From contig NZ_JAERQM010000001.1 in assembly GCF_019029495.1 (NCBI RefSeq), positions 372,001-436,000 on the forward strand: a stretch of DNA of 64,000 nt. The letters run 5' to 3'. The notes under the pieces were generated by a model. The model made no database searches. It was not told where the DNA came from and worked only from the letters and a program-made list of their open reading frames with translations. Below are positions 8,572 to 17,468 of this stretch, in pieces. Every line of letters starts with the position of its first letter. Within the stretch, counting starts at the first letter, position 1. This DNA comes from Falsiroseomonas oleicola (lineage in GTDB: Bacteria; Pseudomonadota; Alphaproteobacteria; Acetobacterales; Acetobacteraceae). The position numbers and the translations under genes are program-made.

Positions 8572-9717
8572 ATGGGCGAGAGCCTCGACGCGATGGAGGA
8601 TGGCGCCTTCCGCGCGCATGTCCGGGCCTGGATCGTGGCGAACTGCCCGCCGGAGCTCCGCCACCCGCAGCGCCGCCTGCATTGGCACGAAAACCGCCCC
8701 TGGTACCTGAAGCTGTCGGAACAGGGCTGGCTGGCCCCCGCCTGGCCGCGCGAACATGGCGGCCTCGGCCTCGGCGCAGCCAAGCAGCTCATCCTGATCG
8801 AGGAGCTGGAGCGCCACGGCGCGCCGCGCATCAGCGACATGGGCACGCTGATGCTCGGCCCGCTGCTCATCAAGCACGGCTCCCCGGCGCAGCAGGCGCA
8901 TTTCCTGCCGCGTATCCTCTCCGGCGAGGATATCTGGGCGCAGGGCTATTCCGAGCCGAATGCGGGGTCGGACCTGGCCGCGCTGCGGTTGGAAGCCGTG
9001 GACCAGGGCGACCACTGGGTGCTGAACGGCCAGAAGACCTGGATCACCTTCGCCAACGACGCCAACTGGATTTTCGTGCTCGCCCGCACCGACAAGGCGG
9101 CGAAGAAGCAGGCCGGCATCTCCTTCCTGCTGATGCCGATGGACAGCCCGGGCATCAGCGTGCGCCCCATCCTGAACCTCGACCTGCATGACGAGTTCTG
9201 CGAGGTCTTCTTCGACAATGTCCGCGTGCCCAAGGACATGCTGGTCGGCGAGGTCAACAAGGGCTGGACCTATGCCAAGGCGCTGCTGGGTTTTGAGCGC
9301 ATCGCCATCGGATCGCCCCGCCTCTCCGCCAACGCCCTGGCCGCGATGCAGCGGCTGGCGGCGGCGATGGGGCGGGCGGAGGACCCGGTGCTGCTCGACC
9401 GCATGGCCCGCTTCCGGCTGGACCTCGCCGATCTCAAGGCGCTGTATGAAAGCCACGTCGCGGCGCTGAAGCGGGGCGAAGAGCTGGGGCCCGACGCCTC
9501 CATCCTGAAGATCGTCGCCAGCGAGCTGTTCCAGCGCATCAGCGAGGCGATGCTGGAACTGGCCGGGGAGAATGCCGGGCTGCTGCACCCGATGCCCGGC
9601 CCGGCGCTGCATCCGGCGGGGCAATTCCTGCTGGCGCGGCCCTCGACCATCTTCGGCGGCTCCTCCGAAATTTTGCGAAATGTCCTGTCCCGCAGCCTTC
9701 TGGATCTTCCCGCATGA
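8572..9717 (+). CDS. Acyl-CoA dehydrogenase (large partner)
   Basis: A 381-residue FAD enzyme: an N-terminal helical domain, AQGYSEPNAGSDLA near 124-137, WVLNGQKTWITFAND near 150-165, then the C-terminal helical domain ending FGGSSEILRN. The GGSSE segment replaces the yEGT motif, so the Glu base is not at the usual place; this is common in FadE-type and two-subunit enzymes. The next two genes overlap by ATGA, forming a tight operon with a CoA-transferase and a second, smaller dehydrogenase. The substrate is unknown. ATG 8572 follows a GGGGGGGAAAT stretch. Confidence 0.88.
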   Translation: MGESLDAMEDGAFRAHVRAWIVANCPPELRHPQRRLHWHENRPWYLKLSEQGWLAPAWPREHGGLGLGAAKQLILIEELERHGAPRISDMGTLMLGPLLIKHGSPAQQAHFLPRILSGEDIWAQGYSEPNAGSDLAALRLEAVDQGDHWVLNGQKTWITFANDANWIFVLARTDKAAKKQAGISFLLMPMDSPGISVRPILNLDLHDEFCEVFFDNVRVPKDMLVGEVNKGWTYAKALLGFERIAIGSPRLSANALAAMQRLAAAMGRAEDPVLLDRMARFRLDLADLKALYESHVAALKRGEELGPDASILKIVASELFQRISEAMLELAGENAGLLHPMPGPALHPAGQFLLARPSTIFGGSSEILRNVLSRSLLDLPA

Positions 9718-10916
9718 GCGCCCTTCCAAAAATCCGCGTGCTGGACATGACGCGCGTCTTCGCCGGCCCCTTCTGCGCGCAGATGCTCGGCGATTTCGGC
9801 GCGGAGGTGGTGAAGATCGAACAGCCCGGCGGCGGCGACGATGTGCGGCGCATGGGTTTTCGCAAGGTCGGCGAGGATGGGAAGCCGGTGGGCGAAACCT
9901 CCTCCTTCCTCGCGATGAACCGCAACAAGCGCTCCATCGCGCTGGATATCGCCAAGCCGGAAGGTGCGGCGCTGCTGCGCGCGATGGCGGCGCAGGCGGA
10001 TGTCTTCATCGAGAACTTCAAGACCGGGGGCTTGCGCAAATACGGGCTGGATTTTGCCGCCCTGGCCGAGGTCAATCCCAAGCTGGTCTATTGCTCCATC
10101 ACGGGTTTCGGCCAGACCGGCCCCTATGCCGCGCTGCCGGGCTACGACCCGATCTTCCAGGCGATGTCCGGGCTGATGAGCGTGACGGGCAATGCCGATG
10201 GGCAGCCGGGCGCGGGGCCGGCCGTGGTGGGCTACAGCGTCTCCGACATCAATGCCGGGCTCTATGCGACCATCGCCATCCTGGCGGCGCTGCATCACCG
10301 CGACACGGTCAGCGGCAAGGGCCAGCATATCGATCTGGCGCTGCTGGATGCGCAGGTGGCGGCGCATGCGCATATCGCCATGAACCACCTGGTCTCCGGC
10401 CGCATGCCGGTGCGGGCGGGCACCGCCTCCCAGATCAACACGCCCTGGCAGGCCTTTTCGACCGCCGACCGGCCGCTGATGGTGGCGGTGGGGAATGACC
10501 GGCAGTTCGCCAATCTCTGCCAGGTGCTGGGCGTGCCGGCCGATCCGCGCTTCGCCACCAATCCGCAGCGGATGGCGAACCGCGACGTGCTGCTGCCGCT
10601 GTTGCAGGACGCGTTCCTGAAGCGCGGCGCGCAGGACTGGATGGATGCGCTGAACGCCGTCGGCGTTTCCTCCGGCCCCATCAACGATTTCGGCGCGGTG
10701 GCGGAGGACCCGCAGATTCGCCACCGGGGCCTGTTCACCGAACTGCCGGATGGCGCGCCGACCATCGCCAATCCGGTGCGCTTTTCCGACACCCCGGTGC
10801 GCTACGAACGACCGCCGCCGGCCCTCGGCGCGCATACGGCGGAGGTGCTGGCCGAATGGCTCGGCACCGATGCGGCGGAGGCGGAACGCCTGAAGCAGGC
10901 GGGGGTCGTCGCATGA
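9714..10916 (+). CDS. CaiB/BaiF-type (family III) CoA-transferase
   Basis: A 400-residue enzyme that moves CoA between carboxylic acids, probably activating the substrate later oxidised by the flanking dehydrogenases. Family marks: RVLDMTRVFAGPFCAQMLGDFGAEVVKIE near 7-36, NRNKRSIALDI near 72, and ENFKTGGLRKYGLD near 100, with the expected catalytic Asp region near GQHIDLALLDAQ (about 200-212). ATG at 9714 overlaps the upstream stop and its own stop overlaps the next ATG, so expression is coupled. Confidence 0.9.
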   Translation: MSALPKIRVLDMTRVFAGPFCAQMLGDFGAEVVKIEQPGGGDDVRRMGFRKVGEDGKPVGETSSFLAMNRNKRSIALDIAKPEGAALLRAMAAQADVFIENFKTGGLRKYGLDFAALAEVNPKLVYCSITGFGQTGPYAALPGYDPIFQAMSGLMSVTGNADGQPGAGPAVVGYSVSDINAGLYATIAILAALHHRDTVSGKGQHIDLALLDAQVAAHAHIAMNHLVSGRMPVRAGTASQINTPWQAFSTADRPLMVAVGNDRQFANLCQVLGVPADPRFATNPQRMANRDVLLPLLQDAFLKRGAQDWMDALNAVGVSSGPINDFGAVAEDPQIRHRGLFTELPDGAPTIANPVRFSDTPVRYERPPPALGAHTAEVLAEWLGTDAAEAERLKQAGVVA

Positions 10917-11941
10917 GCACGATCGAGATGATCCGCGACAGCGCCGCCGCCATCGCACCCCGCGGCGCCGATCTTTCCCGGGTTCGCGCCCTGCGCTTCA
11001 CGCGGCCGGGCTTCGATCCCGCTGTGTGGCGCGAGATGGGGGAGATGGGCTGGATCGGGCTGCGCGTGGCGGAAGACGCCGGCGGCATCGGCCTCGGCAT
11101 GGCGGAATATGTGGCGCTGGCGGAGGAGATGGGGCGAGAGCTGGTGCCGGAGCCGCTGGTGCAGGGCATCCTGGCCGCCGCCCTGCTGGAAGGCTGCGGC
11201 GATGCGGCGGGGCTGGCGGCGCTGCTGGAAGGCAAGGCCTTGCCGCTGACCGCGTGGCAGGAGACGCCGGATACGCTGGTGGCGCCGGGCTCGGCGCAGG
11301 CACCGCGCCTGTTCCTGCCCATGGCGGCGGGCGCTTCCGGCTTTCTGCTGCCGGTGCGGAAAGATGGCGGGATGGCGCTTCACGCCGCCGAGGGCACGCC
11401 CGAGATCGTCGAGACGCAGGATGGCGGCCATTACGGCACGCTACGCCCGGAACAGGGCGCGCGGCTCGGCACGCTGCCCGCCGGGCTGCTGGACCGCGCG
11501 CTGGATGAGGCCGCGCTGGCGACCGCCGCCATGCTGCTCGGCGTGATGGAGGGGGCCTTCGCGATGACGCTGGACTACCTCCGCACCCGGCAGCAATTCG
11601 GCAAGCCGATCGGCAGCTTCCAGGCACTGCAGCACCGCGCGGTGGATCTGAAAATCCAGATCGCTCTGACCCGCGCCAGCGTGGAGGCCGCGGCCGCGAC
11701 GCTGGATGCCGGCGCAACGGAGGATGCGCGCCGCGCCGCCGTATCCCGCGCCAAGCATCGCGCGGCGGAAGCGGCGCTGCTGGTGACGCGGGAGGCGGTG
11801 CAGATGCACGGCGCCATCGGCTACACCGACGAATACGATGTCGGCCTGTATCTGCGGAAGGCGATGGTACTGGCCCATCAGTTCGGCAGCCCCAGCCTGC
11901 ACCGCCGGCGCTACATCGCCTGCGCCGAGGCGGAGGTCTGA
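10913..11941 (+). CDS. Acyl-CoA dehydrogenase (small partner)
   Basis: A 342-residue, shorter acyl-CoA dehydrogenase homologue. The N-terminal helical domain and the C-terminal QQFGKPIGSFQALQHRAVDL and MHGAIGYTDEYDVGLYLRKA segments are clear. The central FAD loop (SEPNAGSD) and the EGT-type C-terminal motif are missing. Actinobacterial and proteobacterial side-chain-degrading enzymes often pair one complete and one reduced subunit as alpha2beta2 heteromers. This operon, with a complete partner two genes upstream, fits that model, which is inference. ATG at 10913 overlaps the CoA-transferase stop. Confidence 0.85.
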   Translation: MSTIEMIRDSAAAIAPRGADLSRVRALRFTRPGFDPAVWREMGEMGWIGLRVAEDAGGIGLGMAEYVALAEEMGRELVPEPLVQGILAAALLEGCGDAAGLAALLEGKALPLTAWQETPDTLVAPGSAQAPRLFLPMAAGASGFLLPVRKDGGMALHAAEGTPEIVETQDGGHYGTLRPEQGARLGTLPAGLLDRALDEAALATAAMLLGVMEGAFAMTLDYLRTRQQFGKPIGSFQALQHRAVDLKIQIALTRASVEAAAATLDAGATEDARRAAVSRAKHRAAEAALLVTREAVQMHGAIGYTDEYDVGLYLRKAMVLAHQFGSPSLHRRRYIACAEAEV

Positions 11942-11942
11942 G

Positions 11943-12305
11943 CTACCGCCGCAGCATCCCATAGGCCAGGGCGAAGGCGCCGAGGCCGAGGACCAGCGTC
12001 GCCGCCAGATAGGCGGTGGCGAGCCAGGGATCACGCTCGAACAGGATCCCTGTCTCCAGGCTGAAGGCGGAGAAGGTGGTGAAGCCGCCAAGGACGCCCG
12101 TGACCAGCAACAGCCGCGCCTCCCCCTGCACGCCCAGCGCGGCGGCGATGCCGATACCGGCACTGCCGAGAATGTTCACCGCCAGCGTGCCCCAGGGAAA
12201 GCCGGCGCCGAACTGCATCACCGCGAGATGCGAGACGCCGTAGCGCAGGACGGAGCCGAGGGCGCCGCCGAGGGCGACGAGGAGGAAGGAGGTAAAGGAC
12301 GGCAT
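11943..12305 (-). CDS. crcB: Fluoride channel CrcB/Fluc
   Basis: A 120-residue membrane protein with four hydrophobic segments, GGALGSVLRYG near 13-23, the NILG turn, and GGFTTFSAFSLE at 73-84, the pore-lining Phe/Thr/Ser signature of Fluc fluoride exporters. It works as a dual-topology dimer in the inner membrane. ATG at 12305 follows an A/G-rich stretch (GGAGGAAGG nearby inside the gene is not the SD). Only 5 bp separate it from the DUF429-like gene, so it is the third gene of the rarA operon. There is no room for a fluoride riboswitch. Its stop is 1 bp from that of the convergent acyl-CoA operon. Confidence 0.93.
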   Translation of the reverse strand: MPSFTSFLLVALGGALGSVLRYGVSHLAVMQFGAGFPWGTLAVNILGSAGIGIAAALGVQGEARLLLVTGVLGGFTTFSAFSLETGILFERDPWLATAYLAATLVLGLGAFALAYGMLRR

Positions 12306-12310
12306 CGGCG

Positions 12311-13168
12311 CTACGGGCCCACGCCCAGAATCCAGCCTTCGCGGCTGGCGTGCGGGGGCAGTTCGCGCGGATGGAGGCGCTCGCGCCAAGCCTTCGGCAG
12401 GGCCGCAACCGCGACCAGCGCGTCCGTATCGTGATCCTTCACCGCCGGCGCGCCGATCAGGCTGGCACCATGATGATCGAGGACTTTCGGCAAATCAGCG
12501 AGAGACACCTTGGTGAGGCCGGCGAGCTTTCTCGGGATCGCCGTGCGCGGGAAGATTTCCACGACCACCAGTCGCACGCCCGGGGCCTCGACATCATCGA
12601 AGGGCCATACCGCCAAGGCAGGTCCGAGCACCTCGCGTAGTGCGTGCAACAGACGCATGCCGGCAAGTGCCTGCACGCCGGCTGGCTGTGAACTCAGGCG
12701 CAACGTGCTCCAGGGTTGGCCGAGTTTGGCGCGCTTGCAGGCCACCTCGGTCTCGCGCAGCAACAGTTGAACGTCAGGCTGGCTGGCCAGGGTGCCGCCG
12801 CGATGGAAACAGTGCCGCCACTGCGGTGCTTCCGACGAGGGCCTGCCATAGAAGTCCGGCGCTCCAGCAGCGGCCGCTTCCACGAAGGCCCAGAGGTTGG
12901 CAGTCGTGGCGCATGCGATCTGCTCCTGGATTGGCAGCGGCATCGCGAAAGGAAAGTCCAGCCCGGCCAGCGTCCGGCCTTCGCTGCGGGCGGCGCTTAG
13001 CAACAGGCTGAAAATGCCCCTCCGACTCCACCATGTCGGCCGCGTCGCTGTAGGCGCGGCCACAAGTTGGACCTGACCATTCTGCCTATGGGCGGCGACG
13101 GCGATGGAGCGCGTGTCCATCGCGCCGCTCCAGTCCACGGCGAGGATGCGCTCGAAGGTCTCGGTCAT
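12311..13168 (-). CDS. DUF429-like nuclease-fold protein
   Basis: A 285-residue protein whose start ILAVDWSGA (about 8-16) and later GLDFPFAMP (about 70-78) look like the acidic strands of the RNase H-like DUF429 fold. An acidic residue near KDHDTDALVAVAAL (about 245-258) could complete the site. Activity is unknown. ATG at 13168 overlaps the rarA stop (ATGA), so it is translationally coupled to a replication-repair ATPase. Some codons are less G+C-biased than in neighbours. Its place between rarA and crcB is unusual, since these two are commonly adjacent. Confidence 0.65.
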   Translation of the reverse strand: MTETFERILAVDWSGAMDTRSIAVAAHRQNGQVQLVAAPTATRPTWWSRRGIFSLLLSAARSEGRTLAGLDFPFAMPLPIQEQIACATTANLWAFVEAAAAGAPDFYGRPSSEAPQWRHCFHRGGTLASQPDVQLLLRETEVACKRAKLGQPWSTLRLSSQPAGVQALAGMRLLHALREVLGPALAVWPFDDVEAPGVRLVVVEIFPRTAIPRKLAGLTKVSLADLPKVLDHHGASLIGAPAVKDHDTDALVAVAALPKAWRERLHPRELPPHASREGWILGVGP

Positions 13169-14511
13169 CCGGCCTTGCCCGGCCGCCGCTTCTTCCCCCG
13201 CAGCGCGTTCCACTCCCGCAGCCGCGCCGCCACCGCCGCTTCCGCCCCACGCTCCGTCGGGCTGTAGAAGCGCTGCTTCGTCATCCCTGGCGGCCAGTAG
13301 TCGGCCCCCGAAAAACCCTCCTCCGCGTCGTGGTCGTATTCATAGCCCTCGCCGTAGCCGAGCTCCTTCATCAGCTTTGTCGGCGCGTTCAGGATATTGG
13401 GCGGCGGCATCAGGCTGCCGGTTTCCTTCGCCGCGCGCATCGCCGCGCCAAAGCCCGCGTACAGCGCGTTGGATTTCGGCGCGGTGCCGAGATGCACCAC
13501 AACCTGCGCCAATGCCAACTCGCCCTCCGGCGAGCCCAGCCGCTCATAGGCTTCCCACCCGGCGAGGGCGATCTGCAGCGCCCGTGGATCGGCCATGCCG
13601 ACATCCTCACTCGCAAAACGCAGCAGCCGGCGGGCGATGTAGCGCGGGTCCTCGCCACCGGTCAGCATGCGCGCGAACCAGTAAAGCGCCGCATCGGGGT
13701 CGGAACCGCGCAGCGATTTGTGCAAGGCAGAGATGAGGTTGTAGTGCTCCTCCCGGTCCTTGTCGTAGAGCGCGGCGCGCTTGGCCAGCAGCGCGGCCAG
13801 GCCTTCCGGGTCCAGCGCCTCGCCGCCGGGCGGCAGGGCCAGAAGCTGTTCCACCATGTTCAGCAGGTAGCGGCCATCGCCATCGGCCATACCGGCCAGG
13901 CTTTCCCGCGCCGCCGGCGTCAGTGGCAGGCTGCGGGCTTCCTCGGCCTCGGCGCGGGCCATCAGATCGGCCAGCGCCGCCTCGTCCAGCCGCTTCAGCA
14001 CCAGCACCTGGCAGCGCGACAGCAGCGCGCCGTTCAGGGCGAAGGAGGGGTTTTCCGTCGTCGCGCCCACCAGTGTCACCGTGCCGTCCTCGACGACAGG
14101 CAGAAACCCGTCCTGCTGGGCACGGTTGAAGCGGTGGATTTCGTCCACGAACAGCAGCGTGCCGCGCCCGTTGCGTCGGCGCATCCTGGCCTCGTCAAAG
14201 GCCCGTTTCAGATCCGCCACGCCGGAGAACACGGCGGAGAGCGCGACGAAGGACAGCCCCGCCGCCTCCGCCAGCAGCCGGGCGATGGTGGTCTTCCCCA
14301 CCCCCGGCGGCCCCCAGAGGATGATGGACGAAAGACTGCCGCGCGCCAGCATGCCGGTGACGGTGCCTTCGGCCCCTACCAGATGGTCCTGCCCCACCAC
14401 CTGGCCCAGGCTGCGCGGCCGCAGCCGGTCGGCCAGCGGGCGGGGGCCAGGGGGCGGGCCGGCGGGCGCCTCGGTTTCGGGACTTCCGAACAGATCGGGG
14501 GGGCGGTTCAT
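13165..14511 (-). CDS. rarA: Replication-associated recombination protein A (AAA+ ATPase)
   Basis: A 448-residue RarA/MgsA/WRNIP1 homologue that acts at stalled replication forks with SSB. The Walker A motif GPPGVGKT is at 67-74, Walker B LLFVDEIHRFN spans about 119-129 (DEIH at 123-126), and sensor 1 GATTENPSFALN lies near 148-159. The C-terminal RarA-specific helical domain includes SDPDAALYWFARMLTGGEDPRYIARR and the tail YRSPTERG-like region (FYSPTERGAE). Length is normal. ATG at 14511 begins MNRPPDLFGS, with a Pro-rich leader before the AAA+ core. It is the first gene of the rarA-DUF429-crcB operon. Confidence 0.95.
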   Translation of the reverse strand: MNRPPDLFGSPETEAPAGPPPGPRPLADRLRPRSLGQVVGQDHLVGAEGTVTGMLARGSLSSIILWGPPGVGKTTIARLLAEAAGLSFVALSAVFSGVADLKRAFDEARMRRRNGRGTLLFVDEIHRFNRAQQDGFLPVVEDGTVTLVGATTENPSFALNGALLSRCQVLVLKRLDEAALADLMARAEAEEARSLPLTPAARESLAGMADGDGRYLLNMVEQLLALPPGGEALDPEGLAALLAKRAALYDKDREEHYNLISALHKSLRGSDPDAALYWFARMLTGGEDPRYIARRLLRFASEDVGMADPRALQIALAGWEAYERLGSPEGELALAQVVVHLGTAPKSNALYAGFGAAMRAAKETGSLMPPPNILNAPTKLMKELGYGEGYEYDHDAEEGFSGADYWPPGMTKQRFYSPTERGAEAAVAARLREWNALRGKKRRPGKAG

Positions 14512-14593
14512 CCTGTCATTCTAGCCCGATGCGGGGTGGCGGGAACGGGGCCGGCACGGCATGTTGCGCGCAAAGATCACGGAGGATCGTGCC

Positions 14594-15571
14594 ATGACCA
14601 CCCTCACCCGCCGGACCCTGTCCGCCGCACTGCTCGCCACGCCCTTTCTCGGTCGCGGCGCCGCGGCCCAGTGGTCCCCTTCCCGCCCCCTCCGCCTGCT
14701 GGCGCCCTATCCGCCCGGCGGCGGCGTGGACACCACCTCCCGCCTCCTGGCCGTGCCGATGGGTGCCTTCCTGGGCCAGCCGGTGATCGTGGAGAACCGG
14801 GCCGGCGCCGGCGGCTCGATCGCGGCGGCGGAACTCGCGCGCAGCGCGCCGGATGGCCAGACCATCATGATCGACGCGCTGGCGCATACCGTGAACCCGT
14901 CGCTGCTGCGCGGCCTGTCCTTCGACTACGCCACCGCCTTCACCCCGATCAGCCAGGTGGTGGTGCTGCCGCAATTGCTGGTGGTGAACCCGACCGTGGT
15001 GCCGGCGCGGACCCTGCCGGAATTCGTCGAATGGGCGAAGGCGCGGCAGGGCACCCTCTCCTTCGGCTCTTCCGGCAATGCCACGGCGGCGCATCTGGCC
15101 GCGGCGCTGTTCCTGAACCGCGCGGGGCTCGACATCCAGCATGTGCCTTATCGCGGCGGCACGCCCGCCTTGCAGGACCTGCTCGGTGGCGCCATCGCCT
15201 TCGTCTTCGGCACCGTCTCCTCCTCGCTCCAACTGGCACGGGATGGGCGCCTGCGGGCGCTGGCGGTGAGCACGGCCAGCCGCATCCCCAGCCTGCCGGA
15301 TGTACCGACCATCGCCGAGCAGGGCTTCCCCGGCTATGAGCTGAATGAGTGGAACGGCCTCTACGCCCCGGCTGGCCTCGACCCCGCCGTGACGCAGCGG
15401 CTGTATGAGGCGGCCCGGCATGCGCTGGCCGACCAGACCGTCCGCGCGCGGCTGGACACGCTGGGCGCGCTGCCACTGGGCTCCAACCCCACCGATTTCG
15501 CCCGCTACGTGGCCGAGCAGCGGGAGACCATGAAGACCCTGGTGCGCGAGGCGAAGATCGAGGTGGGTTGA
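14594..15571 (+). CDS. Bug family tripartite tricarboxylate transporter receptor
   Basis: A 325-residue periplasmic solute-binding protein of the TctC/Bug family. It has a signal peptide with TRRTLSAALLATPFLGRGAAAQ (possibly Tat-like), then RPLRLLAPYPPGGGVDTTSR near 34-53 and VENRAGAGGS near 67-76, the two ligand-loop signatures. GGTPALQDLLGG lies near 180. The gene starts at ATG 14594 after GGAGGATCGTGCC. No TctA/TctB membrane genes are present, so it would use a permease encoded elsewhere, as is common for orphan Bug proteins. The ligand is unknown. Confidence 0.9.
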   Translation: MTTLTRRTLSAALLATPFLGRGAAAQWSPSRPLRLLAPYPPGGGVDTTSRLLAVPMGAFLGQPVIVENRAGAGGSIAAAELARSAPDGQTIMIDALAHTVNPSLLRGLSFDYATAFTPISQVVVLPQLLVVNPTVVPARTLPEFVEWAKARQGTLSFGSSGNATAAHLAAALFLNRAGLDIQHVPYRGGTPALQDLLGGAIAFVFGTVSSSLQLARDGRLRALAVSTASRIPSLPDVPTIAEQGFPGYELNEWNGLYAPAGLDPAVTQRLYEAARHALADQTVRARLDTLGALPLGSNPTDFARYVAEQRETMKTLVREAKIEVG

Positions 15572-15623
15572 CCATTTTCGCGCCTGCCCCGATCTGACGC
15601 CGAACCAAACAGGAGACGCCCCG

Positions 15624-16592
15624 ATGCCCACCACCCGTCGCGCGCTGCTGGCCGCCGCCCCAGCCCTCGCCTTCGCCGGGGCCGCCGAGGCCCAGCCCGC
15701 CTGGCCGGCCCGGCCGATCCGGCTGATCGTGCCCTTTTCCGCTGGCGGTGCGGCGGACAGTGCGGCGCGAGTCATCACGCCGCATATGACGGAAAAGCTC
15801 GGCCAGAACTTCCTGGTGGAGAACCGCACAGGCGCCAGCGGCAGCCTGGGCGGGAATGAGGTGGCGCGGGCGACCGATGGCCATACCTTCCTGTGGGATG
15901 CCTCCTCCCACCTCGTGAACCCGGCGCTGCTGCCGCGCCTGCCCTTCGACTACGCCACCGCTTTCACGCCGATCAGCCTGGTGGTGACCTTCCCCTCCGC
16001 CGTCGCGGTGAAGAACGACTTCCCGGCACGGACGCTCGCGGAATTCGTCGCGGCGGCGAAGGCGCGGCCGGGCGCGGTCACCGTGGGCACGCAGGGCAAT
16101 GCGACGGCAGGCCATCTCGGCCTGATCGCCTTCGCCCGCCGGGCGGGCATCGAGGTGATCCACGTGCCCTATCGCGGCGGCGCGGCCGCGGCGCAGGACC
16201 TGGCGGGCGGCGCGATCGACGCGGTCTTCACCACGCTGGTCTCCGCCGGGCCGGTGGTGGATGGCGGCCGGGCGCGCTTCCTGGCCGTCGGCACGGCAGA
16301 GCGGGTGGAAAGCCGGCCGGATGTGCCGACCATCGCCGAAAGCGGCTTTGCGGGCTTCGAATCCAACGAATGGGCCGGTCTGTTCGGCCCCGCCGGCACG
16401 CCGCCCGCCGTGGTGCAGGCGATGTCGGACGCGCTGGTCAGTGCCGTGGCCGTGCCCAGCATCCGGCAAAGGCTGATCCAGATCGGTTGCGTCCCGCTGG
16501 CCACCCGGCCGGACGATTTCGCCCGCTTCGTGCGGGAGGGACGCGAGGCCATGGCGACCCTGGTGCGCGAGGCGAATATCCGCGCCGAGTGA
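15624..16592 (+). CDS. Bug family tripartite tricarboxylate transporter receptor
   Basis: A 322-residue second Bug receptor, related to the one just upstream and probably a tandem duplicate. It has a signal peptide ending near AEAQPAWPARP, then IRLIVPFSAGGAADSAARV near 33-51 and VENRTGASGSLGG near 66-78. The pair differ enough that they may bind different carboxylates. AGGAG sits 7 bp before ATG 15624. The stop overlaps the GTG start of the EamA permease gene. Confidence 0.9.
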   Translation: MPTTRRALLAAAPALAFAGAAEAQPAWPARPIRLIVPFSAGGAADSAARVITPHMTEKLGQNFLVENRTGASGSLGGNEVARATDGHTFLWDASSHLVNPALLPRLPFDYATAFTPISLVVTFPSAVAVKNDFPARTLAEFVAAAKARPGAVTVGTQGNATAGHLGLIAFARRAGIEVIHVPYRGGAAAAQDLAGGAIDAVFTTLVSAGPVVDGGRARFLAVGTAERVESRPDVPTIAESGFAGFESNEWAGLFGPAGTPPAVVQAMSDALVSAVAVPSIRQRLIQIGCVPLATRPDDFARFVREGREAMATLVREANIRAE

Positions 16593-17461
16593 CCCCCTCC
16601 TCCAACCGCCACCTTGCCGGCATCCTTCTGATGTCGGTGGCGGTGCTCGGCTTTTCGCTGAACGACGTGCTTGGCAAATGGCTGGTCGCCACCTATGCGG
16701 TGGCACAGGTGCTGGTGCTGCGCAGCCTGGCGGCGCTGCTGATCCTGGCGCCGATGATCGCGCGGGAAGGCCCGGTGCGGCTGCTGCGCCCGCCCCGCCC
16801 CGGGCTGCAATGGCTGCGCGTGGCCTGCGGCACGCTGGAGGTCACGGCCTTCTACTGGGCCGTCTCCATGATGCCGCTGGCCGATACCATGGCTTTCTGG
16901 ATGGCCACGCCGATCTTCGTCGCCCTGGCCTCCGCCCTGTTGCTGAAGGAAAGGCTGGAGCCCGCCCGGCTGGCCGCCGTGCTGCTGGGCTTCGTCGGCG
17001 TCGTGGTGGCGCTGGGCGCGGGGCTGGACCATGGCTGGCTGCCGACGCTGGTCGCGCTGGGCGGCATGATGCTCTATTCGGGCTATCTGCTGGCCACGCG
17101 CGAATTGCGCGGCACCTCCGCCACCGTGCTCGCCACCTACCAGATGGGCGCGGCGCTGGTGCTGGGGCTGGTGCTGGCGCCCTTCGGCTGGGTGCCGGTG
17201 GCCTGGGGGGATGCGCTGCTGCTGATGCTGCTGGGCGTGGTGGGGGTGGCGGCGCATCTGGCCGTCACACATTCCCTGGCGCTGGCCCCGGCGCCGGTGG
17301 TGGTGCCCTGGCAATATGCCATGATCCTCTGGGCCATCCTGTTCGGCTGGCTGTTCTTCGACGAGGTGCCGGAGCCGGGCATGCTGGTGGGCGTCGCCAT
17401 CATCATCGCCGCCGGCTTCTGGCTGACGCGGCTGGAGTTGCGGGGGACCCGCCGGGGATGA
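16589..17461 (+). CDS. EamA/DMT family transporter
   Basis: A 290-residue inner-membrane permease with about ten hydrophobic helices arranged as two EamA repeats. The first holds GFSLNDVLGKWLV and TAFYWAVSMMPLADTMAFW; the second holds LAPAPVVVPWQYAMILWAILFGWLFFDE. DMT proteins export metabolites or act as S-adenosylmethionine- or riboflavin-type carriers; the substrate is not readable here. The start is taken as GTG 16589, which overlaps the upstream stop (GTGA); no ATG gives the first helix. Confidence 0.87.
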   Translation: MTPSSNRHLAGILLMSVAVLGFSLNDVLGKWLVATYAVAQVLVLRSLAALLILAPMIAREGPVRLLRPPRPGLQWLRVACGTLEVTAFYWAVSMMPLADTMAFWMATPIFVALASALLLKERLEPARLAAVLLGFVGVVVALGAGLDHGWLPTLVALGGMMLYSGYLLATRELRGTSATVLATYQMGAALVLGLVLAPFGWVPVAWGDALLLMLLGVVGVAAHLAVTHSLALAPAPVVVPWQYAMILWAILFGWLFFDEVPEPGMLVGVAIIIAAGFWLTRLELRGTRRG

Positions 17462-17468
17462 AGCGCGG

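Noticed and set aside
12306-12310. Fluoride riboswitch expected before crcB
   Set aside because: Only 5 bp separate crcB from the upstream gene, so no leader RNA fits there.
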